A program made the position numbers and the translations under genes. The notes under the pieces were generated by a model. That model was not told the origin of the DNA. It worked only from the letters and a program-made list of their open reading frames with translations, and ran no database searches. This document shows positions 1 through 7,820 of a stretch of 64,000 nt of DNA, piece by piece (position 1 is the first letter of the stretch; each line of letters begins with the position of its first letter). Source of the stretch: Pradoshia eiseniae. GTDB taxonomy: Bacteria > Bacillota > Bacilli > Bacillales > Pradoshiaceae. The DNA is taken from NCBI RefSeq assembly GCF_002946355.1, contig NZ_PKOZ01000011.1, forward strand, positions 1 to 64,000, given 5' to 3'.

Positions 1-76
1 GCGGCTGTGGCGAAGTGGTTAACGCATCGGATTGTGGTTCCGACATTCGTGGGTTCGATTCCCATCAGCCGCCCCA
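1..76 (+). tRNA. tRNA-His (GTG)
   Basis: A complete cloverleaf can be drawn. The acceptor arm GCGGCTG pairs with CAGCCGC, the anticodon GTG sits in a seven-base loop, and the T arm carries GGTTCGATTCC. The discriminator base is C73, as expected for histidine, and CCA is encoded at 74-76. It starts at the first base of the window, so the tRNA cluster probably extends further upstream. Confidence 0.95.
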
Positions 77-81
77 TAGAT

Positions 82-155
82 GCGGGTGTAGTTTAGTGGT
101 AAAACCTCAGCCTTCCAAGCTGATGATGAGGGTTCGATTCCCTTCACCCGCTCCA
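82..155 (+). tRNA. tRNA-Gly (TCC)
   Basis: The acceptor arm GCGGGTG pairs with CACCCGC. The anticodon stem TCAGC/GCTGA encloses a loop with anticodon TCC, reading GGA codons. CCA is encoded at 153-155. It lies 5 bases after tRNA-His, as in a polycistronic tRNA operon. Confidence 0.95.
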
Positions 156-169
156 AAAAGAATCATAAT

Positions 170-243
<74 letters not shown>

Positions 244-252
244 TATCATTAT

Positions 253-327
253 TCCGCAGTAGCTCAGTGGTAGAGCATTCGGCTGTTAACCGAACGGTCG
301 TAGGTTCGAATCCTACCTGCGGAGCCA
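253..327 (+). tRNA. tRNA-Asn (GTT)
   Basis: The acceptor arm TCCGCAG pairs with CTGCGGA, the anticodon stem TTCGG/CCGAA holds anticodon GTT, the discriminator is G324 and CCA is encoded at 325-327. Confidence 0.95.
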
Positions 328-330
328 TTT

Positions 331-402
331 GGCCCCTTGGTCAAGCGGTTAAGACACCGCCCTTTCACGGCGGTAACACGGGTTCGAATCCCGTAGGGGT
401 CA
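331..402 (+). tRNA. tRNA-Glu (TTC)
   Basis: The acceptor arm GGCCCCT pairs with AGGGGTC. The anticodon stem CCGCC/GGCGG holds anticodon TTC. CCA is not encoded. It is the last tRNA of the cluster and is followed directly by a terminator. Such 3' tRNA ends are common integration sites, but I found no second copy of its 3' end in the window. Confidence 0.95.
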
Positions 403-405
403 TAA

Positions 406-440
406 AGCCATGTACGATTTGTACATGGTTTTTTTATTTT
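406..440 (+). terminator. Terminator of the tRNA cluster
   Basis: An inverted repeat CCATGTAC/GTACATGG with a 5-base loop is followed by a run of T residues. It ends the tRNA operon. Confidence 0.85.
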
Positions 441-571
441 CAAGCAACTTTCTAGTAGGTGCTGACCTTTAAGTTAGGCTCTTATAAATTGGTGCTAAAT
501 GTAGATTGAAGTAAAAAAATCAGTGTGAAAACTATTTATCCGGTAAAATAGGATGAGTAGAGGTGGTATTG

Positions 572-1096
572 ATGAATGTCAAACCCTATATAGATTATAG
601 TAAAGAAAATTATTGGGTAAGCTTAGATGATTCATACGGTAAGGAAGTATATAAAAGGCAATATAAGATAAATAGTGGATTTATCTATGGCGGGATTTCA
701 TTCATCATAGATGGCGAGAATCGTACAAGCATTCTTTCAACAGATGATTTGCATAGTACATGGCTGGATCTCGTTCGCTATTACCTCAATGACACGTTTA
801 ACTATAAAGAGAAATGGATTATTTTTATTGGCCATACAGACAATCAACTAATCAATCATGAGGATAAAGACCATCCACAAGTACAATTAAAATACTGTGA
901 AAGTCATACAGAATGGATTCCGGTATCCGTTATGAAACAAGCCATTTTAGATGGGTTTCTTACCTTTATGCCAATCATTGAACATGATGTGATTGAAGAT
1001 CTTTATGATGAAGACGGGAATCCCTTTGAATTTCCAACTGAACTAAAAGAGTTGCTTAGTACATATGATTCATTCGTAAAGCAGAATGGAAGCTAA
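572..1096 (+). CDS. Hypothetical protein, 174 aa, acidic
   Basis: I do not recognise the family. The protein is soluble, with no signal peptide or membrane segment. It is rich in aromatic and acidic residues, with an acidic C-terminal part (residues about 140-170). An in-frame GTG exists at 563, but the Shine-Dalgarno AGAGGTGG at 560-566 overlaps it and is well placed for the ATG at 572, which I chose. It stands alone: a tRNA terminator lies upstream and a strong terminator downstream. Its AT-rich composition and place between a tRNA cluster and a helicase-nuclease gene suit an accessory gene. It could be an immunity-type protein, but nothing in the sequence proves that. Confidence 0.7.
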   Translation: MNVKPYIDYSKENYWVSLDDSYGKEVYKRQYKINSGFIYGGISFIIDGENRTSILSTDDLHSTWLDLVRYYLNDTFNYKEKWIIFIGHTDNQLINHEDKDHPQVQLKYCESHTEWIPVSVMKQAILDGFLTFMPIIEHDVIEDLYDEDGNPFEFPTELKELLSTYDSFVKQNGS

Positions 1097-1233
1097 AGCG
1101 TTAAAGAGTCTAACTATAGAACCCTTTGATGCATCATGCAGGACTACGCTTTAAGCGAGATATACTCATAGGGAATAACATTTCATGTTCAAAGGATATA
1201 AGATTGTAGACATCACTTTTACTGTCCATCTTG

Positions 1234-1272
1234 AAACAGTGCACAGCTTTAAAGAGTGCACTGTTTTTATTA
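1234..1272 (+). terminator. Rho-independent terminator
   Basis: ACAGTGCAC pairs with GTGCACTGT around an 11-base loop and is followed by TTTTATTATT. It separates the 174-aa gene from the helicase-nuclease gene. Confidence 0.85.
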
Positions 1273-1389
1273 TTCCCTCCATTCATTGCATTATGAATAA
1301 GTGTACTTACCCTACTATATTTTACATTTATTCCTCTCTATGACATTGTGATATATTTACTATATGAAAATATAAAGAGGTGCTTTTGA

Positions 1390-4300
1390 TTGAGTGACAA
1401 AGCAAAGCAGTTGTTTGAATATTTATTAGCTGTGAATAACCTGCGTTTTAAGGTTATCCGTGAATATAAAGAGTATGAAAAAACGTGGATTAAGTCGGCC
1501 CTTGAAGAATATGGGGAAGGCGTGTTTTTAATGGGGGAGGGAGAAGAGGAGGAAGCTATTCTAGAAATACATCGGCAAACCATTAGCGAGGAAGATAGCA
1601 CGCCTCCGGATCCTGATGAATCTATAAGGGAGTGGATTACCTACTCGTATGATAACGAGAAGCATTCTCCGAAAATGCCTGATCCAAAGGTGATGACAGA
1701 AGGAGAGACAGAGGTAGAAGTCAAATTCGATGAGGAGTCAAATCGGGTTAAACTTTTTAACGAGTGGAAAGCGGCCTGGAGTGATTGGGCGGCTAATATG
1801 ACGAGGATGAAAAGCGTTCAGGCTCTGTATGAACGTTTCTTTAAGCTGCATCAGGAATTCCAGGTGGAGGGTGAAGGACTGGAGCTGCTCTTAGGGCAGA
1901 CCATCTTTACATGGAAACATGAAGTGGGAACCATTTCTCATCCCTTGTTCACGACAAAGCTGGATATTGAGCTTGATGCCGATAAGGGTATCGTCATTGT
2001 GAAGCCAACGAATCAGGGCTATAAGCTTGAATTGAACATCCTGAGCGGAATTCCGCTTCCGAATAATGATGAGATTCAATCGATTAGTCAAACCGCGCAC
2101 TATAGAGATGTGTTCGAGGAGGATGTTCGTGATTTATCGAATCAATTTATGAACATCATCGATGCGAGCGGCCGTGTGGCGATGGAGGATGAACCAATCA
2201 ATCCTTCTAAAGATCCTGTTGGACATGTGGATGAATATGTCCTGATTCTTCGGAAAAAGGATAATCAAGTCCTCAAAAATGATTTAGAGCAAATCATCGA
2301 ATTGATGCAGCAGGAGGATTTTCAGGATCCAGCCACGATTGCCTCCATTGTCGGGGATGAAGTGAATTTTGATAAGGTAGAGAATAGCCTGAAATGGGAT
2401 AAGGTAGCGACGGATTTATATTTCCCCTTACCAGCCAATGAAGAGCAGAAGGAAATCGCGCGCCGCCTGGCAACGAATTACGGTCTGACGGTTCAAGGAC
2501 CTCCTGGAACAGGGAAAACCCACACGATTGCGAATATCGTCTCTCACCTACTGGCCCATGGGAAGAAGATTCTCATTACGAGCCAAAAGGAAAATCCGCT
2601 GAAAGTGTTGAAGGAGAAAATCCCGGCGGAAATCCGTGATTTATGTGTGCCGGTTCTCGGCGGAGGGAGAGATTCTCTTAGAGAAATCGAGAACTCCATC
2701 CGGACCATCTCCGAGCAGCTCGGGAATCTTTCGACGGAAAAGCTGGAGACGGAAATCGCACGCGACAAGGAAGAGCTGGATAAGAGCCGACGAAAGGAAG
2801 CCAGGCTCAAACACCAGCTGCTTGAATACAGCAAAAGCGAGAAGCTAGGCATCGAGTATAAAGGAAATCCGGTCACGAAAGCAGATGTCGCACAAATGCT
2901 GACGGAGGAATGTGTTGATTATCAGTGGATTCAAGATAAGGTTGCCATAGATACAGGATTCCCTTTATGCGAACAGGAATTCAATCAGTTATGGGAACTG
3001 AGAGGTACACTAGATGAAAAGGATCTCTGCTTGAAGGATTCCGTTCTCCCGGAATCACAGCTGCTAAAAAGCTCAGAGGAAATGCAAAGCTGGCTGGCGA
3101 CAGGAAAAGAGCTGCAAGAAAAGCATGATCAAGCGATCACGTTTACTGATAAAGTTCAATTTCCTCATGACCTGGCCTATGCCGAGCAGGTAAAGCAGGA
3201 GCTTGCGGAGATTTTGACCTATGAAAATGGTTTTGAGGAAGGTTCCTCCTCACAGAAAATCCTCGATGATTATCTGGCTGGAGGCTCACGCAAAGAAAGA
3301 TGGACGTCCTTCTTCTGTGACATGAAGGCATTGAATGAGGAAATGACGACCATGAATCGGGCAATCATTCAACACAAAATTACTCTTCCGAATAAGTCGG
3401 ATTATGAGTTAGAGTCCGATATTCTAATTTTTGGCGAACGCTTGCGGGAGAATAAGAAACCGAATTTCATTTTTACGATGACGAAGGGGAAAAACGCTAA
3501 ATATCTTTGGGAGACGCCTATTCTTAATGGCCAGCCCGTTCGAACAGTTGAAGAGATAGACATCCTGCAGCAGCATCTGCTCTTAAAGAAGAAAAAAGAC
3601 GAGGCTGTCCGCACATGGAATGCGAATATCGATGAAATTGGCGGCACCCATATCGACCTCGAAGATAAGCGTCTCTTTAGTGCCATCGATCAAGAAATTT
3701 CGATCTATGAAAAGACCATGAAGCTAGGTCAATTAATCGAAGGCTTTAAAGAAACAGCTAATCGTCTATCCCTGAACCAGCCGAATTGGCTGGGCTATGC
3801 CTATTATGTGGAGCTGCAAACAGCCGTTGAGCATGTCTATGATGTCATCAACTATCAAGAGTGGGAAACAGGCTATCATGCCTACATCGGGCAGCTGAAC
3901 GAGCTTTCAAAGGAGCAACATGTTCACCCGATTGTGGATTCATTTATCACCATTTTAGAAGATAAGGATGCCTCAAGATGGCATGAGAAGCTGGATGAAC
4001 TAGAGGCTTTAAGGGAGAAGAAAGAAGAGGTTATTCAATTCTTAAATCTTCATGACAAATTCCAAACGCTTGCACATAAGACGGCGGAATGGATCATGAG
4101 CACGTTATCGAAGGATATGCCAAGACCTGAAGAGGTGCACAAGGCATGGGAGCTTAAAGCCCTGTATGATTGGATGACCATCAATGAGGAATTTGAGGCC
4201 GAGCGCATCGAGAATAATATCAAGGCGGAACAGGACTATCAGAAGAAATTGATTACCAGCATCGTGTCCAATTCGACCTGGTTGAATCAAATCAACCGGA

Positions 4301-5685
4301 TCACCGATGAACAAAAGCGCGCCCTTGTTGCGTGGAAAAACTTCATCAAGCGCTATGGGAAAGGAACCGGGAACAATAAGCGGTTCTTGGCTGATGCCCG
4401 TAAGGAAATGGAAACGGCGCAATCCGCCATCCCGGTCTGGATCATGCCGGTCAATCAGGTCCTGGAAAACTTCCCAATTAGCAATGAGAAGTTTGATGTC
4501 ATTATTTTTGACGAGAGCAGTCAATGTGACATCATGTCTGTCCCTGTGCTTCTGCGCGGGGAAAAGGTGGTCGTTGTCGGGGATGACGAGCAAATCAGCC
4601 CTTATGGAATAGGAACGAAGGATGCAGAGATTGAAGAGTTGATTAATCGTTATTTAGACGGCGTTCCGAACAAACGCTTGTTTGATCATAAAATTTCTCT
4701 GTATGAAATCGCGGATCAAATCTTCCCTAAGAACGGCCGCTTGATGCTGAAGGAGCATTTCCGCTGCGTGCCGGAGATCATTCAATTCTCGAATGATCTA
4801 AGCTACGGAGGCCAAATGATTCCGTTAAGACTTCCCTTTGATAATGAAAAAATCGAGCCGCCAGTGATGGCGATAAGAGTAGAGGACGGATACCCCTCAG
4901 AAGGAACGAATATGGTCAATGAACCGGAAGCGGACAGAATCGTCGAAGATATCGAAAGCATGCTCGCTGACCCGAAATATGATGGTCAAACGATTGGGGT
5001 CATTGCCCTGCAAGGGAATAAGCAGGCCGCGCTCATCGAGAATAAAATCCGGGCAACCATTCCGGAAAGTGAATTCGTAAACAGAAAAATCATCTGCGGA
5101 AATGCCTATAGCCTCCAAGGTGACGAGCGGGATATTATCTTCCTGTCCATGGTAATCGCCGGTAATCGACGCTTCATGGCCATGACCAAGAAAGACCAGC
5201 AGCAAACCTTCAACGTCGCCGCAAGCCGTGCGCGAAATCAAATGAGGCTCTATCACTCAGTCGAATTAGATGAGCTGAAGAAGGATTGCTACCGCTACAA
5301 ATTATTGAGCTACTGCAAGAACCCGACAAGAGTGAACGACACACTAGAGAATCTAGAGGACAAATGTGATTCTCCATTTGAGGTCGAAGTGCTTCGTATG
5401 ATTGTGGCCAGAGGCTATAAAGTCCAGCCACAGGTCAAAGTAGGCCAATACCGCATTGACCTCGTCATTGAAGGACTGAGAGACCGACTTGCGGTGGAAT
5501 GTGATGGCGAGAGATGGCATGGACCTGAGAAATGGGAAGAGGACATGCAGCGCCAATACAATCTAGAGCGGGTCGGCTGGAAATTCTGGCGAGTTCGAGG
5601 CAGAGAGTTCTATTATGATAAGAAAAAGGCGATGGAGAGTTTGTGGAGAAGGCTAGATGAATTGGGGATTGAGGCTGATTCTTAG
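1390..5685 (+). CDS. Superfamily 1 DNA/RNA helicase with C-terminal Vsr-like (MTES_1575-type) nuclease domain
   Basis: A 1431-aa putative helicase-nuclease, probably acting on invading DNA. Residues 1-360 form an uncharacterised N-terminal region. The split helicase core begins with Walker A GPPGTGKT at 370-377. A long charged insertion follows (about 420-1000), then the Walker B-type FDESSQ (D1041, E1042), VVGDDEQIS, and the motif V/VI-like LQGDERD and AASRARN stretches. Residues 1330-1425 look like a Vsr-fold PD-(D/E)XK nuclease, with D1357 in RIDLVIEG and E1370/D1372 in VECDGERWHG. It starts at TTG 1390, 7 bases after AAAGAGGTG; no ATG fits better. It is a single-gene unit with a terminator on each side. 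Helicase-Vsr proteins of this kind are often found in defence islands (family knowledge); a role here is inferred. Confidence 0.85.
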   Translation: MSDKAKQLFEYLLAVNNLRFKVIREYKEYEKTWIKSALEEYGEGVFLMGEGEEEEAILEIHRQTISEEDSTPPDPDESIREWITYSYDNEKHSPKMPDPKVMTEGETEVEVKFDEESNRVKLFNEWKAAWSDWAANMTRMKSVQALYERFFKLHQEFQVEGEGLELLLGQTIFTWKHEVGTISHPLFTTKLDIELDADKGIVIVKPTNQGYKLELNILSGIPLPNNDEIQSISQTAHYRDVFEEDVRDLSNQFMNIIDASGRVAMEDEPINPSKDPVGHVDEYVLILRKKDNQVLKNDLEQIIELMQQEDFQDPATIASIVGDEVNFDKVENSLKWDKVATDLYFPLPANEEQKEIARRLATNYGLTVQGPPGTGKTHTIANIVSHLLAHGKKILITSQKENPLKVLKEKIPAEIRDLCVPVLGGGRDSLREIENSIRTISEQLGNLSTEKLETEIARDKEELDKSRRKEARLKHQLLEYSKSEKLGIEYKGNPVTKADVAQMLTEECVDYQWIQDKVAIDTGFPLCEQEFNQLWELRGTLDEKDLCLKDSVLPESQLLKSSEEMQSWLATGKELQEKHDQAITFTDKVQFPHDLAYAEQVKQELAEILTYENGFEEGSSSQKILDDYLAGGSRKERWTSFFCDMKALNEEMTTMNRAIIQHKITLPNKSDYELESDILIFGERLRENKKPNFIFTMTKGKNAKYLWETPILNGQPVRTVEEIDILQQHLLLKKKKDEAVRTWNANIDEIGGTHIDLEDKRLFSAIDQEISIYEKTMKLGQLIEGFKETANRLSLNQPNWLGYAYYVELQTAVEHVYDVINYQEWETGYHAYIGQLNELSKEQHVHPIVDSFITILEDKDASRWHEKLDELEALREKKEEVIQFLNLHDKFQTLAHKTAEWIMSTLSKDMPRPEEVHKAWELKALYDWMTINEEFEAERIENNIKAEQDYQKKLITSIVSNSTWLNQINRITDEQKRALVAWKNFIKRYGKGTGNNKRFLADARKEMETAQSAIPVWIMPVNQVLENFPISNEKFDVIIFDESSQCDIMSVPVLLRGEKVVVVGDDEQISPYGIGTKDAEIEELINRYLDGVPNKRLFDHKISLYEIADQIFPKNGRLMLKEHFRCVPEIIQFSNDLSYGGQMIPLRLPFDNEKIEPPVMAIRVEDGYPSEGTNMVNEPEADRIVEDIESMLADPKYDGQTIGVIALQGNKQAALIENKIRATIPESEFVNRKIICGNAYSLQGDERDIIFLSMVIAGNRRFMAMTKKDQQQTFNVAASRARNQMRLYHSVELDELKKDCYRYKLLSYCKNPTRVNDTLENLEDKCDSPFEVEVLRMIVARGYKVQPQVKVGQYRIDLVIEGLRDRLAVECDGERWHGPEKWEEDMQRQYNLERVGWKFWRVRGREFYYDKKKAMESLWRRLDELGIEADS

Positions 5686-6029
5686 GATACTATGATTTTC
5701 TTTTAAGTGGACCAAATGATTTAGACGGCCTGAGTTCTTTATCTTAGAGAGCGCAGGCCGTTTTTCTTTTAGATATTATTATGGCACTGGGAGGTTTCTT
5801 CCGAATATTACTATAACAAACCTTTATATAGGACCGATTAGTGAGAAGAACTTAAGGAGCTTAGATTAACGATAGAATAAAATAATGTTAACAGTCTCCA
5901 ATGGTTGTTAGTGTATGGAAGTTACTGAAATTACATATACAAAAAAATAATATTCTGTTATTTTGGTAGTGTGTTTTTATAATTCTGCGTTATTTATTTT
6001 GAATTAATCTTAGAAGGAGTGATTATGTT
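5686..6029. other. Intergenic stretch, 344 bp
   Basis: Apart from the terminator at 5725-5770 this stretch is AT-rich without a supported gene. A TATAAT at 5979-5984 could be the -10 box for the next gene, but no -35 box lies at the right distance, so I do not call a promoter. Confidence 0.5.
5725..5770 (+). terminator. Rho-independent terminator
   Basis: ACGGCCTG pairs with CAGGCCGT, followed by TTTTTCTTTT. It ends the helicase-nuclease unit. Confidence 0.85.
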
Positions 6030-6656
6030 ATGCCTTATAGTTTAGTTGTTAATACGATGACACAAAATTATGCGAACATTGTTGGAACGGTTAAAGATTA
6101 TTCCCTAGTATATCAACCCCCATGTGATGTTGCTAACCTTATTTTAGAATATCCAACTTATAAGGCTATTGGTGACTATAGGCTTACCCTAAACGGAAAA
6201 AGTTTGTCACATGGGGATATTATTGATGTTATTGAGCATGATATCTTGTCACTCCCAATTAATAGAAGATTAGATAGAGCTATAGAGTTAAGTGATTTAT
6301 TATTGAATATATTAAATAATGGTTTGGCTGCAAGGGCCAATCTTGATTTTAATATCATTATAGATAAAGAGAATTATACTGGAGATCAATTTGTAGAAAT
6401 AATCTATTGGTTAATAGGACAAGAGGAGATAAACTACCCGAGTCATAGGGGGAAAATGGGGGTGAGATTGCCGATTACTAGGTATCATGAAGCTATTATT
6501 TCTGTCATCTATGGATTCTTTAATATTCAAGTTGTAAAACAAAGAGCTAATATAAGAAATCGAAGACCACCCTTATGTTTAGCAGGTGGTATTATCACTC
6601 TGCAACAACGTAATCAAATAGATGTCAATTTATTAAATAATATAAATAAAATATAG
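6030..6656 (+). CDS. Hypothetical protein, 208 aa
   Basis: Family not recognised. It is a soluble protein without membrane segments. The most distinctive stretch is a basic, aromatic block near residues 135-160 (EEINYPSHRG and RLPITRYHEA), which has the look of a conserved core. The ATG at 6030 is preceded by AAGGAG at 6014-6019; another ATG at 6025 is out of frame and soon hits a stop. The next gene starts 30 bases downstream with its own ribosome binding site, so the two probably form one operon. Low GC and many isoleucine, asparagine and leucine codons suggest acquired DNA. It could be an accessory or specificity partner of the following nuclease candidate, which is only an inference from the pairing. 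Confidence 0.65.
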   Translation: MPYSLVVNTMTQNYANIVGTVKDYSLVYQPPCDVANLILEYPTYKAIGDYRLTLNGKSLSHGDIIDVIEHDILSLPINRRLDRAIELSDLLLNILNNGLAARANLDFNIIIDKENYTGDQFVEIIYWLIGQEEINYPSHRGKMGVRLPITRYHEAIISVIYGFFNIQVVKQRANIRNRRPPLCLAGGIITLQQRNQIDVNLLNNINKI

Positions 6657-6686
6657 TCTAACATTAAAAGAGGGAGAAGTAGTACT

Positions 6687-7262
6687 ATGACAGTAAATTA
6701 TCAATATTATCCTAAGAATAATAGGTTGCCGGATTTCTTAGAGTGTGTTGTTGAAGTTTTTTCGGAAATGACAATTACAATTGCATCTACGAATAAAAGA
6801 TATAAGAGCAATGATATATTAGAAGAATGTAAAGAAGGATTATTACAATTAGGTTATAAAGTAGAAGGAAATCATAATGTCGATGGAAAGTATATCGAAG
6901 TACCAGTTTTATTTGGAAGAAATAATGTATTAGAAAAATCTTTTCGTGCCGATGCATACAATGAAGAGCTAAGATCTGTTATTGAAGTTGAAGCTGGTAG
7001 AGGAGTATTGAATAACCAATTTTTAAAAGATTTATTTCAAGCCTGTATGATGCAAGACGTAGAGTATTTGACTATAGCAGTACTAAATGAGTATAGAACA
7101 ACAAATAGGCTTAATTATAATTTTGAAGAAGTGTGCAAGTTTTTTGATGCACTATATTCAAGTGACAGATTAAAGTTACCTCTTAAAGGAATATTAATAG
7201 TTGGGTATGATACACCTATCGTCGAAGTAATAGAGGAACTACCAGGAAAAATAACTGAGTAA
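6687..7262 (+). CDS. Putative PD-(D/E)XK-superfamily endonuclease of ExE type, 191 aa
   Basis: The centre of the protein reads FRADAYNEELRSVIEVEAGR, about residues 90-109. The D followed about ten residues later by E-V-E matches the D...ExE active-site arrangement known for BamHI-like restriction enzymes. The text after it (QFLKDLFQACMMQDVEY and a strand TIAVL) suits the alpha/beta core of that fold. No DNA-binding domain is obvious. It starts at ATG 6687 after AGGGAGA at 6671-6677, in an apparent two-gene operon with the 208-aa protein. No methyltransferase is adjacent, so if it is a restriction enzyme its protection is not explained by this pair. The nuclease call rests on motif reading only. 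Confidence 0.5.
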   Translation: MTVNYQYYPKNNRLPDFLECVVEVFSEMTITIASTNKRYKSNDILEECKEGLLQLGYKVEGNHNVDGKYIEVPVLFGRNNVLEKSFRADAYNEELRSVIEVEAGRGVLNNQFLKDLFQACMMQDVEYLTIAVLNEYRTTNRLNYNFEEVCKFFDALYSSDRLKLPLKGILIVGYDTPIVEVIEELPGKITE

Positions 7263-7437
7263 TTCGATCCTAGTAATTAAGGGGTAGATTGAATTTACCC
7301 CGTTCACCTAAATGTGGGGCATAAACTCTCTTTGAAACGCAAGAGACTTGGTAATGCTAGTAAAAACTACTTGTTAACTTGCCACAACAAATTTTTAAAG
7401 ATTTCCTGACATTGAGGTAACCACAAAAAATTAAGAA

Positions 7438-7556
7438 TTATGAATAGACAGGTAGTTGGTTGGTGTGAAGATGGTATTTAACCGGACTCATCCAACCGAT
7501 TTTTGCTTTAATGCGCTTGTATGGTAATAGTTGATGTATGTCTCAATTTGTCGTAC
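7438..7556 (-). pseudogene. Remnant of an IS3-family transposase (OrfB C-terminus)
   Basis: Read on the minus strand, the sequence gives QIETYINYYH and then, after a one-base frameshift near 7517, KRIKAKIGWMSPVKY and HTNQL, ending at a TAA at 7438-7440. This matches the typical end of IS3-family integrase-type transposases, where IEEYIHYYN is followed by RIKxKLxGxSPVxYR. The frame break and absence of the catalytic DDE part show it is dead. It marks past transposition between the two parts of the island. Confidence 0.75.
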
Positions 7557-7732
7557 ATTTCCGACTCCTTGTGTTGATAGTGATATCCTTCATCGAAGTG
7601 TCAGTGGGCTAGGCTTTATTAGATAATAAGGCTTTTTGACCCTCTTTTGTATTTCAAATTAAGCGAACTTTTCTGATTTGTAGAAAAGGGATAATTATAT
7701 CACAGGATATAGGTTAATAGTATGATGTCCGA

Positions 7733-7761
7733 TTGGAATAAATTCATATATACGATAAAAT
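7733..7761 (+). promoter_or_regulatory. Candidate promoter of the AddAB-like operon
   Basis: TTGGAA at 7733-7738 and TAAAAT at 7756-7761 are separated by 17 bases, about 60 bases before the ATG at 7821. It fits a sigma-A consensus moderately well. Confidence 0.4.
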
Positions 7762-7820
7762 AGTAGTATTCAATAACTAGTTAAAATATAGTGGGTAGGC
7801 TTGTATTTAAGGAGGTTGTT

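Larger units (their letters stand above)
7263..7820. other. Intergenic stretch, 558 bp, with IS remnant and candidate promoter
   Basis: It contains the IS3-family remnant (7438-7556) and the candidate promoter of the helicase operon (7733-7761). The remainder has no supported gene. Confidence 0.6.

Noticed and set aside
331-402. tRNA-Glu 3' end as an attachment site of an integrated element
   Set aside because: No direct repeat of its 3' end and no integrase gene were found within the window.
4105-4593. 162-codon antisense ORF in the helicase-nuclease gene
   Set aside because: It lies wholly opposite the helicase core with motifs readable on the plus strand and has no ribosome binding site.
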